Of a DNA stretch of 15,239 bases, positions 6,323 to 12,663 are shown one piece after another. The stretch comes from an uncultured Caulobacteraceae bacterium (GTDB lineage Bacteria > Pseudomonadota > Alphaproteobacteria > Caulobacterales > Caulobacteraceae). The position numbers and the translations under genes were made by a program. Each line of letters opens with the position of its first letter. Positions within the stretch are counted from its first letter, which is position 1. The notes beneath the pieces were generated by a model. That model searched no databases, was not told the DNA's origin, and saw only the letters and a list, made by a program, of their open reading frames with translations. Where the stretch lies: positions 1-15,239 of the forward strand of contig CAMLKO010000008.1 of NCBI GenBank assembly GCA_946480495.1, read 5' to 3'.

Positions 6323-7626
6323 GCCGCTGGCGTGATCCGCCAGACCACGTTGCCCACGTCGTCGGTCACAAGCAGCGCGCCCCGCGAATCCTGGATCACG
6401 TCCACCGGCCGCCCGTAGGCGTCGCCCTCCGCGCTCAGGAATCCGGTCAGGAAGGGCTCGACGGCGCCCGACGGCTGGCCGCCCGAGAAGGGCAGGTAGA
6501 TCACCCGGTACCCCGCCTGCGGATCGCGGTTCCACGATCCATGCTGCGCCACGAACGCCCCGCCCCGGTAGTGCGGCGGCAACAGCGCGCCCGTGTAGAA
6601 GGCCAGCCCCAGCGGCGCGGTGTGCACGCCTAGCGCAAAGTCCGGCTTGATCGTCCTGGCGACCAGGTCCGGCCGCTGCGGCTTGACCCGGTCGTCCACC
6701 CGGCCGCCCCAGTAGGCGTAGGGCCAGCCGTAGAAGGCGCCGTCCTTCACCGCGGTCATGTAGTCGGGCGGGATGTCGTTGCCGAGCTCGTCGCGCTCGT
6801 TGACCGTGGCCCAGAGCGCGCCGGTCGTCGGCTCCCAGGCCAGGCCGTTGGGGTTGCGCATCCCCGACGCCAGGATGCGCTCGCCCGAGCCGTCGGGGTT
6901 GAACTCGTGGATGGCGGCGCGGCCGACCTCGGTGTCCATGCCGTTGTCGCCGATGTTGGAGTTCGACCCGACCGTCACATAGAGCTTCGAGCCGTCCGGC
7001 TTGGCGATCAGGTTGCGCGCCCAGTGGTAGTCCGGCGCCGTCGCGTTCAGCGCCAGCACCTTCTGGCCCGGCGCCGTGATCTGGGTCTCGCCGGTCTGGT
7101 AGGGGAAGCGCAGCACCGCGTCGGTGTTGGCCACGTAGAACCAGCCGCCCACCAGCGTCATGCCGAACGGCGAATGCAGCCCCTGCAGGAAGACGCTTTT
7201 GACCTCCGGCACGCCGTCGCCGTCGGCGTCGCGCAGCAGGACGATGCGGTCGGGGCTGGTCACGCCGGCGCCCGCCTTCGTCATCACCTTGCCCTGGATC
7301 CAGGCCTTCAGGCCCTTCGGCTTGGCGGCGGGCCCGTTGGTCTCGGCGACCAGCACGTCGCCGTTGGGCAGCATGTAGAGCCAGCGCGGATGGTTCAGCC
7401 CGTCGGCGAAGGGCGCGACCGTGAAGCCCGCCGGGGCCTGTGGCCGCACGTCGCCGGGCCAACCCTTGGCCGGGGCGACCTTCACGACCGGCAGCAGGCC
7501 CTTCTGGATGGATCCCAGCTGCGGGTTCGGACCATAGGTCATCTCGGTCGGCATGGCCTTGCCGCCGCCGCAGGCGCTGAGCGTCAGGGTGAGGGAAGCG
7601 AGGAAGGGATACAGAAGGCTACGCAT
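6298..7626 (-). CDS. PQQ-dependent sugar/L-sorbosone dehydrogenase-like lipoprotein
   Basis: The 442-residue product has a lipoprotein signal with lipobox LSAC (Cys19) and then a six-bladed beta-propeller of the soluble glucose/aldose/sorbosone dehydrogenase family, which oxidises sugars with PQQ in the periplasm. Typical segments are GLNHPRWLYMLPNGDVLVAE (76-95), a DADGDG loop (133-138), GLHSPFGM around His151 (candidate catalytic His), ASGMRNPNGLAW and GAFYGWPYAYWGG. The start at 7626 is supported by AAGGAGG five bases upstream. It follows the M23 gene by 59 bases on the same strand and may share its transcript. Substrate is unassigned, and many members of this family have no proven activity. 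Confidence 0.88.
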   Translation of the reverse strand: MRSLLYPFLASLTLTLSACGGGKAMPTEMTYGPNPQLGSIQKGLLPVVKVAPAKGWPGDVRPQAPAGFTVAPFADGLNHPRWLYMLPNGDVLVAETNGPAAKPKGLKAWIQGKVMTKAGAGVTSPDRIVLLRDADGDGVPEVKSVFLQGLHSPFGMTLVGGWFYVANTDAVLRFPYQTGETQITAPGQKVLALNATAPDYHWARNLIAKPDGSKLYVTVGSNSNIGDNGMDTEVGRAAIHEFNPDGSGERILASGMRNPNGLAWEPTTGALWATVNERDELGNDIPPDYMTAVKDGAFYGWPYAYWGGRVDDRVKPQRPDLVARTIKPDFALGVHTAPLGLAFYTGALLPPHYRGGAFVAQHGSWNRDPQAGYRVIYLPFSGGQPSGAVEPFLTGFLSAEGDAYGRPVDVIQDSRGALLVTDDVGNVVWRITPAAQPVRTPQ

Positions 7627-7685
7627 GTGAACCTCCTTGGGAGCGCCACGGTAAGGGTTCAGGCGCGCCGGAAGTTCCTTGCGGC

Positions 7686-8399
7686 CTATCCCTTCATGCG
7701 CCGTTTCGCCGGAGCCCAGTAGGCCGTCAACACCCGCGCGGCGTCGATCTTGCGTCCGGAGGGGTCGGTGATCTCCAGGTGCACGTGGTCGGTCATGCCG
7801 CCGGGGTACTTGTCCTGCAGGGTGTGCGAGGTCCCGACCGCCTGGCCCAGATGCACCGCGTCGCCCACGTCCACCTCGGGATTCACGTAGAAGACGCGGG
7901 CCTTGTAGCGCAGCGCCGGATTGGTGATCTCGACGAACTTCAGGATGGTGTCGCCGGCGTAGGCGTAGCCGATCTTGCTGACGAAGCCGGAGATCGGCGC
8001 CTTCACCGCCTGCCCGGCCACGGCCTTGAAGTCGACGCCCAGGTGCGGCCGCGTGCCCCCGTCGCGCGGGGCGCCGAACACGCCGTAGCCGTAGGCGTCC
8101 GAGGTCCGCTGGCCCAGACCCGTCGGATTGACGAAGTCCGGCGCGCCGTCGCCGTCGACGTCCTTGCCGACCCACTTCAAGACGCGCGGCGGCTTGGGCG
8201 CCGTCGCCGCCTGCACGGCCGCCGCGACCCGGGCCGTCAGCCGTTGCGGGCGGCCTTCCGCCGCCGCGTCCACCAGCATCCCCGCCAGCGCCCCAACCAC
8301 GGCCATGGCCGCAAGCCCGCCGGCCCAGCGCCCGTCATGACGGTAGGCGTGGGCGGCGGTCCTGGTCAGCCATGTGCGCAGCCGCGCGGCGATAGACAT
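7686..8399 (-). CDS. Membrane-anchored M23 (LytM-type) metallopeptidase
   Basis: The 237-residue product has an N-terminal cytoplasmic tail, one transmembrane segment (about 27-45) and a C-terminal M23 domain. Zinc-site motifs are HLGVD (His119, Asp123) and HVHLE (His205, His207), the complete LytM set, so an active peptidoglycan endopeptidase is likely rather than a degenerate activator such as EnvC/NlpD. Between anchor and domain lies DVDGDGAPD (80-88), resembling a calcium-binding DxDGDG loop. A purine-rich AAGGA sits about 13 bases upstream of the ATG, somewhat far. It lies between the SIMPL-domain and PQQ dehydrogenase genes on the same strand. It probably acts on the cell wall in the periplasm; its cleavage specificity is unknown. 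Confidence 0.87.
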   Translation of the reverse strand: MSIAARLRTWLTRTAAHAYRHDGRWAGGLAAMAVVGALAGMLVDAAAEGRPQRLTARVAAAVQAATAPKPPRVLKWVGKDVDGDGAPDFVNPTGLGQRTSDAYGYGVFGAPRDGGTRPHLGVDFKAVAGQAVKAPISGFVSKIGYAYAGDTILKFVEITNPALRYKARVFYVNPEVDVGDAVHLGQAVGTSHTLQDKYPGGMTDHVHLEITDPSGRKIDAARVLTAYWAPAKRRMKG

Positions 8400-8469
8400 C
8401 GCGTGTGGGATTCCTTCTCTCGACCCGTGGCGGCGCTTCGAGGCTCCGCCGTTCTTGTGCTTGAGGGGC

Positions 8470-8497
8470 TCTATATGGCCGACCCCGGCGCCGACAA
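8470..8497 (-). promoter_or_regulatory. Possible sigma-70-type promoter for the M23 gene
   Basis: On the minus strand TTGTCG (8497-8492) and TATAGA (8475-8470) are separated by 16 bases, each matching four of six consensus positions. They lie 70-98 bases upstream of the M23 start in the 117-base gap after the SIMPL-domain gene. This would allow transcription of the M23 and PQQ genes apart from the SIMPL gene. The match is moderate and could be chance. Confidence 0.35.
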
Positions 8498-8516
8498 TGG
8501 GGCGGCTTTGTTGCGC

Positions 8517-9233
8517 TCAGCGCAGCAGGTAGCTGATCGTGGTGACGACGCGGATGCGCTTGAAGACCTGGGAGCTTTCGTCCTCGCCCTGGTCACGGCC
8601 GTTGATCTCGAACGACCCCTGGGTCGCGCTGGCGATGCCGCCCAGCCGCGAGTGGGAGTCCCGAGCGAACTGCGCCGCGCCGGTCCGCGCGCTGGCCGTG
8701 GCCTCGCCGATCATCGCCGGGCGCACGTCGTTGAGCCTGGTGAAGACGTAGGACGGCCCGTTGTAGTCCTGCAGCACCACGCCCTGCCGCACGAGGGTGT
8801 TGAGGTGGCTGGCCGTCGCCTGGACCCTGGCCACGTCCGGCGTGCGGACCCTCACCGTCTGGGAGACCTGATAGCGGGCGTTGACGTGCTCGGGCTGGTA
8901 CTCGCGGGCGTATTGGTCGACGACCCGCAGCGTTCCGACGTCGACCTGCGAGGCCGGGTAGCCCTCTTCGGCGAGAAAGCGGCGGACGATCCCGACGTCC
9001 CCGTCCACCTTGGCCTGCGCCTCGGGAAGGGAGTTGCTGCCCGACGCGACCCGCAGGGCCAGCACCGCGAGATCGGCCTGCACCACGCGCTCCGAAAGCC
9101 CGCGCACGGTCACCTGCCGGTCGCCGGTGCGGAAGTTCTCGATGCCTTTGCCCACCAGCGCGCCGGCGACCAGCACGCCGATCGCTCCGAGCACCGCCGG
9201 AATGATGGCTGGATGGATGGTTCTGTCGGTCAT
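8517..9233 (-). CDS. SIMPL domain (DUF541) protein, membrane-anchored
   Basis: The 238-residue product has an N-terminal membrane segment (about residues 8-28) followed by a periplasmic SIMPL domain. The typical opening VTVRGLSERVVQADLAVLAL, central YQVSQTVRVRTPD and repeated alpha/beta pattern match the family, whose members (for example E. coli YggE and BP26-type antigens) are linked to oxidative stress or envelope roles but lack a known activity. The start at 9233 is chosen over an in-frame ATG 16 codons earlier, because AGGAG lies seven bases upstream and the hydrophobic anchor follows directly. It diverges from dusA across 97 bases and may head a unit with the M23 and PQQ genes. Confidence 0.88.
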   Translation of the reverse strand: MTDRTIHPAIIPAVLGAIGVLVAGALVGKGIENFRTGDRQVTVRGLSERVVQADLAVLALRVASGSNSLPEAQAKVDGDVGIVRRFLAEEGYPASQVDVGTLRVVDQYAREYQPEHVNARYQVSQTVRVRTPDVARVQATASHLNTLVRQGVVLQDYNGPSYVFTRLNDVRPAMIGEATASARTGAAQFARDSHSRLGGIASATQGSFEINGRDQGEDESSQVFKRIRVVTTISYLLR

Positions 9234-9330
9234 GGCGCCTCTCCTGGCGAACAGGAGGCAAGCGCGACGTGCAGTTGTCAACGCGTCGTGTTGGCTGACG
9301 CCCGCGCCGCCTTGGGCTAAAGGGCGGCGG

Positions 9331-10326
9331 ATGGCGACCGCCCCCTCCCACCGCCTCTCCGTCGCGCCGATGATGGACTGGACCGACCGGCATTGCCGGG
9401 CGCTGCACCGGATGCTGTCGGCGCGCGCGCTGCTCTATACGGAGATGGTCACGACCGGCGCGGTGCTGCATGGCGACCGCGAGCGGCTCCTGGGGTTCGA
9501 CGCGTTCGAACAGCCGGTGGGGCTGCAACTGGGCGGGTCGGAGCCGGCGGACCTGGCGGCGTCGGCCAAGATCGGGGAGGACCTCGGCTATTCCGAGATC
9601 AACCTCAACGTCGGGTGCCCCTCCGACCGGGTGCAGAGCGGCCGCTTCGGCGCCTGCCTGATGCGCGAACCGCAGCTGGTGGCCGAGTGCATGGCGGCGA
9701 TCCGGGCTGCGGTGTCGATCCCGGCGACGGTGAAGTGCCGCATCGGCGTCGACGACCAGGAGCCCGAGGAGAGCCTGTTCAGCCTCGTCGACTTCTGCGC
9801 GCAGGCGGGCGTGACGACCTTCATCGTCCACGCCCGCAAGGCCTGGCTGGAGGGCCTGTCGCCCAAGGAGAACCGGGACATCCCGCCGCTCGACTACAGC
9901 CTCGTCTATCGGCTCAAGCGCGAGCGGCCGGACCTGACCGTCGTCATCAACGGCGGCGTCGGTTCGCTGGACGAGGCGCAGGGCCATCTCGCCCACGTCG
10001 ACGGCGTCATGCTGGGCCGCGCGGCCTATCACGAGCCGACGCTGCTGGGCCAGGTCGACCGGCTGATCTTCGGCGATCCGGTCGAGGACGTCGGCCCCTT
10101 CGAGGCGGTCGAGCGCTACATACCCTACGTCGCCCGGCAGCTGGCGCGCGGCGTCCATCTCGCCGCCATGACCCGCCACATGCTGGGCCTCTTCCACGGC
10201 ATGCCCGGCGCGCGCAGCTGGCGGCGCATCCTCACCGTCGAGGGCGTGAAGCCCGGCGCGGGCGTCGAGGTGATCGAGGCGGCGCTGGAGGCGCTGCGGG
10301 ATGCCGAAATGCGGCTCTCGGCCTAG
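9331..10326 (+). CDS. dusA: tRNA-dihydrouridine synthase A
   Basis: The 331-residue flavoenzyme reduces uridine to dihydrouridine in the tRNA D-loop (U20 and U20a in the DusA class). The N-terminal SVAPMMDWTDRHCR, YTEMVTTGA and LQLGGSEP are DusA signatures. Catalytic Cys96 lies in NLNVGCPSDRV, followed by GRFGACLM. FMN-phosphate contacts are expected at INGGV and GRAAYHEP. The C-terminal helical tRNA-binding domain (HMLGLFHGMPGARSWRR) is complete. AAAGGG lies six bases before the ATG. The stop codon shares the palindrome CTAG with the stop of the convergent aspartic protease gene. Confidence 0.96.
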   Translation: MATAPSHRLSVAPMMDWTDRHCRALHRMLSARALLYTEMVTTGAVLHGDRERLLGFDAFEQPVGLQLGGSEPADLAASAKIGEDLGYSEINLNVGCPSDRVQSGRFGACLMREPQLVAECMAAIRAAVSIPATVKCRIGVDDQEPEESLFSLVDFCAQAGVTTFIVHARKAWLEGLSPKENRDIPPLDYSLVYRLKRERPDLTVVINGGVGSLDEAQGHLAHVDGVMLGRAAYHEPTLLGQVDRLIFGDPVEDVGPFEAVERYIPYVARQLARGVHLAAMTRHMLGLFHGMPGARSWRRILTVEGVKPGAGVEVIEAALEALRDAEMRLSA

Positions 10327-10799
10327 GGCCTCAGCACCAGCCCCCCCGGTCCGGCCTCGAACTTCGACAGCCGCCCCAGATAGGTCATGCCGAGCAGCGA
10401 GGTCGGCAGGCCCTTTTCGATGACCAGCGCATCGACGTCCTTCACCATCGCCCCGCCCACCGACAGGCTGGTCAGCCGCACCTTGGCCGCGCGGGCGTGG
10501 CCGTCGGCGGTCGAGACCTCATAGAGGTAGGCCAGCCGGTCCGGATCGACGCCGAGCGCGCGGGCGTCCTCGGGCGTCAGGGAAACCGTGGTCGCGCCGG
10601 TGTCGACGAGGAAGCGGATGCGGCGGTCGCCCACCTCGCCCGTCACCCAGTAGTGACCGTCCTTGGCGCGCGGAATCTGCGCCGTCGCCGCCATGGGCGC
10701 GGCGGCCGGGTGACGCGCCTGGTCCAGCTTGATGACGGCGGTGGTCGCGAGCGCCGCCGACGCAAAGCCGATCACGGCGATGATCGCATGCCTGAGCAT
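10323..10799 (-). CDS. Retropepsin-like aspartic protease (TIGR02281/COG3577 type), membrane-anchored
   Basis: The 158-residue product has an N-terminal signal anchor (about residues 5-24) and one retropepsin-like domain. The single active-site motif is FLVDTGATTVSLT with Asp66-Thr67-Gly68, so it must dimerise to form a complete active site. The C-terminal LLGMTYLGRLSKFEAGPGGLVLRP matches the family end with the conserved LLGMxxL. Related periplasmic proteases occur in alphaproteobacteria; Caulobacter PerP, which trims the polarity factor PodJ, is of this fold, but I cannot say this is PerP. Only a weak AGG precedes the ATG. It follows the DUF1289 gene by 45 bases on the same strand, a common pairing suggesting co-transcription. 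Confidence 0.9.
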   Translation of the reverse strand: MLRHAIIAVIGFASAALATTAVIKLDQARHPAAAPMAATAQIPRAKDGHYWVTGEVGDRRIRFLVDTGATTVSLTPEDARALGVDPDRLAYLYEVSTADGHARAAKVRLTSLSVGGAMVKDVDALVIEKGLPTSLLGMTYLGRLSKFEAGPGGLVLRP

Positions 10800-10844
10800 C
10801 GCCTAGGGTGTACGCGGGGAATCTTGTCGAGGGATGAATGCCCC

Positions 10845-11051
10845 TCAGGCGAGGCCCAGCTTCTCCGGCCGGATGCGGCTGCGGCGCGAGGGCAGCTCGG
10901 CCATGATCCGGGTCCGCTCCTCGTCGGTGAAGCGCGACCAGCCGCCGATCTCGCGCAGGGTGCGGTGGCAGCCCAGGCACAGCCCGCTCTCGCCGTCGAC
11001 GGCGCAGACCTGGATGCAGGGCGTGGCGATGGGTTTGGGCGGCGCGTTCAT
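10845..11051 (-). CDS. DUF1289 family Cys-rich small protein
   Basis: This 68-residue protein carries the DUF1289 signature: Cys12, Cys16, Cys25 and Cys28 in the pattern CIQVC-x8-CLGC, followed by RTLREIGGWSRFTDEER. The four cysteines suggest a small metal-binding (zinc or iron) site, possibly an iron-sulfur or redox protein; no activity is established for the family. No clear ribosome site is seen and the start at 11051 rests on the family length. It is the first gene of a probable two-gene unit with the aspartic protease, and its upstream region contains the large inverted repeat. Confidence 0.9.
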   Translation of the reverse strand: MNAPPKPIATPCIQVCAVDGESGLCLGCHRTLREIGGWSRFTDEERTRIMAELPSRRSRIRPEKLGLA

Positions 11052-11091
11052 GCCCGCCGCATATCGCGCGCGGCCCGCGCCTTCGCAAGAG

Positions 11092-11138
11092 CTTACGGTT
11101 CTGTAATCTGAACATTGCGAACATTACAGACACGTAAG
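11092..11138. repeat. 47-bp imperfect inverted repeat in an intergenic region
   Basis: The left arm CTTACGGTTCTGTAAT (11092-11107) pairs with the right arm ATTACAGACACGTAAG (11123-11138) at 14 of 16 positions around a 15-base centre. The centre holds a direct repeat, GAACATT at 11110-11116 and 11119-11125. The local sequence is far more AT-rich than the surroundings. It lies between the divergent DUF1289 and small secreted protein genes, so it is most likely a regulator-binding region. No U-tract follows, so it is not an intrinsic terminator. The regulator is not recognised. Confidence 0.6.
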
Positions 11139-11249
11139 TAATAACTGAAACCATCTCTCAAACATTTCTTCGAATTAATTGGTATAGCAAATAGAGTCCA
11201 AGCATTGTCGGCTCACTGAACGACCCGCTGTCAGGGAATGGAGAGCCCC

Positions 11250-11576
11250 ATGCGTATTACCGCCCTTATCGTCACTCTGGCCGCCGCGGCCGCCACCACC
11301 GCTACGGCTCAGCCCGGCAACCGCCTGTCGGACGTCGACTTCATGCAGGCCGCCCGCTGCCGGGGTCTGGCCGGCTCGGAAGCGCTCGGCGCCGTGGACA
11401 CCAAGGCCATCGACGTCATGCTGAAGGAGCAGAGCAACGGCCGCGCCCCCTTCATCACCGGCAAGGCCGATGAGCTGCGCGACAACGCCGTCCGCTCCGC
11501 CAGGCGCGCCGACGGCTACTCCAAGCAGAAGCTGGTCGCCGAGCGCGACGGCGTCTGCAAACGCTTCCTCGGCTAA
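11250..11576 (+). CDS. Small secreted protein of unknown function
   Basis: The 108-residue product has a signal peptide (about residues 1-20, cleavage after ATTATA before Gln-Pro). The mature part is hydrophilic and mostly helical, with two cysteines, one in AARCRGL and one in GVCKRF near the C-terminus, which could form a disulfide in the periplasm. I do not recognise the family. The start at 11250 is preferred over an in-frame ATG four codons earlier, because GGAG lies six bases upstream and the signal peptide then has normal form. It follows a 198-base AT-rich intergenic region and ends at a strong terminator, so it is probably a single-gene transcript. Confidence 0.8.
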   Translation: MRITALIVTLAAAAATTATAQPGNRLSDVDFMQAARCRGLAGSEALGAVDTKAIDVMLKEQSNGRAPFITGKADELRDNAVRSARRADGYSKQKLVAERDGVCKRFLG

Positions 11577-11601
11577 CCCTCTGCCCCCTTGGCCTGGAAG
11601 G

Positions 11602-11636
11602 AAGAGGCGCTCCCGCCTGCGGAGCGCCTCTTTTCT
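11602..11636 (+). terminator. Rho-independent terminator after the small secreted protein gene
   Basis: A perfect 12-base-pair stem (AAGAGGCGCTCC at 11602-11613 with 11621-11632) closes a 7-base loop and runs into TTTTCTT. It starts 25 bases after the stop codon of the secreted protein gene and separates it from the CobT-like gene. Confidence 0.9.
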
Positions 11637-11667
11637 TATGGGGCGCCGCCCTTTAAGCCGCCCGGCG

Positions 11668-12564
11668 ATGACCGCGCCCTTCGACGACATCCGCGCCCTG
11701 CTGGACAGCCTTCCGGGCCCGGCCGAGGTCCAGCCTCGCCGCCCGGGCCTTGGCCGCCTGGACGAGATCGCGGCCTGGCTTTGCGCCTGGAGCGGCCGCA
11801 ACCCGCCCGCCGTGAACCGTCCGGTGATCGCCATCTACGCCGGCGGGCACGGCGTGGCCGCCCGTCTGCCGCAGGCCCCGCCCGCGCGCGGCGAGCTTGA
11901 GGCGATGGCGGCGGGCGTCGCCCCCGTGAGCCAGGCGGCCCAGGCGCAGGGCCTTGGCCTCGACGCCTTCGACCTCGCCCTCGACCGCCCGGTGGCCGAC
12001 ATCACCCGTCAGGCCGCCATGAGCGAGAAGGAATGCGCGGCGACCATGGCCTTCGGCATGGAGGCGCTGGCCAAGCAGCCCGACCTGCTGGCGCTTGGTG
12101 AAGTGGGCGCCGGCGGCGAAATCGCGGCGGCGGCCGTCGCCTGCGCGCTCTACGGCGGCGAGCCTTCGGAATGGTCCGCCCATCCCGCCCTGGTCGCCGA
12201 GGCCGTGGCGCGTGCGAAGGGGGAGGGCGTCACCGACCCGCTCGAAATCCTCCGCCAGCTCGGCGGCCGCGAGATGGCGGCGCAGGCCGGCGCGATCCTC
12301 GCCGCCCGCACCCAGAAGACGCCGGTTCTCCTCGACAGCTACGGCGGCTGCGCGGCGGCCGCGGTGCTGGCGGCGATCCGGCCCGACGCCGCCGATCACT
12401 GCATGGCCGCCCAGGTCTGCGCCCAGCCCGGCCACGCGGCCTTGCTGGAACGCCTCGGCTTTCGGCCGCTGCTCGATCTCGGCCTCGCCGGCAGCGCGGG
12501 TCTGGGCGCCAGCGCCGCCATTGGGCTTGTACGTCTGGCCGCCGCGACCTACACGCCCGGATGA
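11668..12564 (+). CDS. CobT-like protein with degenerate active-site motifs
   Basis: The 298-residue product resembles nicotinate-nucleotide:dimethylbenzimidazole phosphoribosyltransferase (CobT), which makes alpha-ribazole phosphate for the lower ligand of cobalamin. Family-like blocks include AIYAGGHGVAA (55-65), LLALGEVGAGGEIAAAAVACAL (140-161), VLLDSYGGCAAAAVLAAI (220-237) and PGHAALLERLGFRPLLDLGL (254-273). It is about 50 residues shorter than typical CobT (340-350), ending soon after the catalytic-loop region. Three hallmark motifs are altered: AGDHGV reads AGGHGV (Asp to Gly60), GEMGIGNTT reads GEVGAGGEI (144-152), and RLGEGTGA reads AGSAGLGA (274-281), so the catalytic Glu is Ala277. 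No ribosome site is clear at 11668 and no cobalamin riboswitch or cob genes are nearby. It may bind a related ligand without canonical catalysis, or be a decaying copy; the frame itself is intact. Confidence 0.75.
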   Translation: MTAPFDDIRALLDSLPGPAEVQPRRPGLGRLDEIAAWLCAWSGRNPPAVNRPVIAIYAGGHGVAARLPQAPPARGELEAMAAGVAPVSQAAQAQGLGLDAFDLALDRPVADITRQAAMSEKECAATMAFGMEALAKQPDLLALGEVGAGGEIAAAAVACALYGGEPSEWSAHPALVAEAVARAKGEGVTDPLEILRQLGGREMAAQAGAILAARTQKTPVLLDSYGGCAAAAVLAAIRPDAADHCMAAQVCAQPGHAALLERLGFRPLLDLGLAGSAGLGASAAIGLVRLAAATYTPG

Positions 12565-12572
12565 ACTGGAAT

Positions 12573-12586
12573 TGACGCCAGCGTCA
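12573..12586. promoter_or_regulatory. Short palindrome upstream of the acyl-CoA dehydrogenase operon
   Basis: TGACGC-CA-GCGTCA is a perfect 6-base inverted repeat, nine bases after the CobT-like stop and 78 bases before the acyl-CoA dehydrogenase start. It overlaps TTGACG (12572-12577), a possible -35 box, although no convincing -10 is placed correctly. It may be a repressor site. Confidence 0.35.
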
Positions 12587-12591
12587 TCTTT

Positions 12592-12607
12592 TCAAACGCT
12601 TGTTCGA
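12592..12607. promoter_or_regulatory. Possible TetR/PsrA-like operator upstream of the acyl-CoA dehydrogenase operon
   Basis: TCAAAC-GCTT-GTTCGA is an inverted repeat with one mismatch in six. It resembles the CAAAC-N-GTTTG operators of PsrA-type TetR regulators that respond to acyl-CoA and control fatty-acid oxidation. It lies 57 bases before the first acyl-CoA dehydrogenase start, a suitable position, but the match is short. Confidence 0.35.
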
Positions 12608-12663
12608 TGCCTATGGTGCGCGCCTCTTTCAAAGCGCCGCCTCATCGCCCTCGGGAGCTACCG

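Noticed and set aside
5528..7462. A 644-codon open frame on the minus strand through msrC, the flavin reductase and the PQQ gene
   Set aside because: It covers confident genes in other frames, its product is low-complexity Arg/Gly/Ala-rich, and it is a frame shadow.
11110..11122. GAAC direct repeat as a LexA/SOS box
   Set aside because: The alphaproteobacterial LexA site needs GAAC-N7-GAAC (or GTTC-N7-GTTC); here the gap is five bases, and no SOS gene follows.
11168..11182. GAATTAATT as a CtrA binding site in the AT-rich intergenic region
   Set aside because: CtrA sites need TTAA-N7-TTAA; only one TTAA is present at the correct spacing.
11577..11667. A cobalamin riboswitch ahead of the CobT-like gene
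   Set aside because: The region is under 100 bases, is mostly occupied by the terminator of the previous gene, and contains no B12-box-like sequence.
11638..11667. An upstream ATG at 11638 as start of the CobT-like gene
   Set aside because: It lies in the U-tract of the preceding terminator without a ribosome site, and the added residues are not part of the family.
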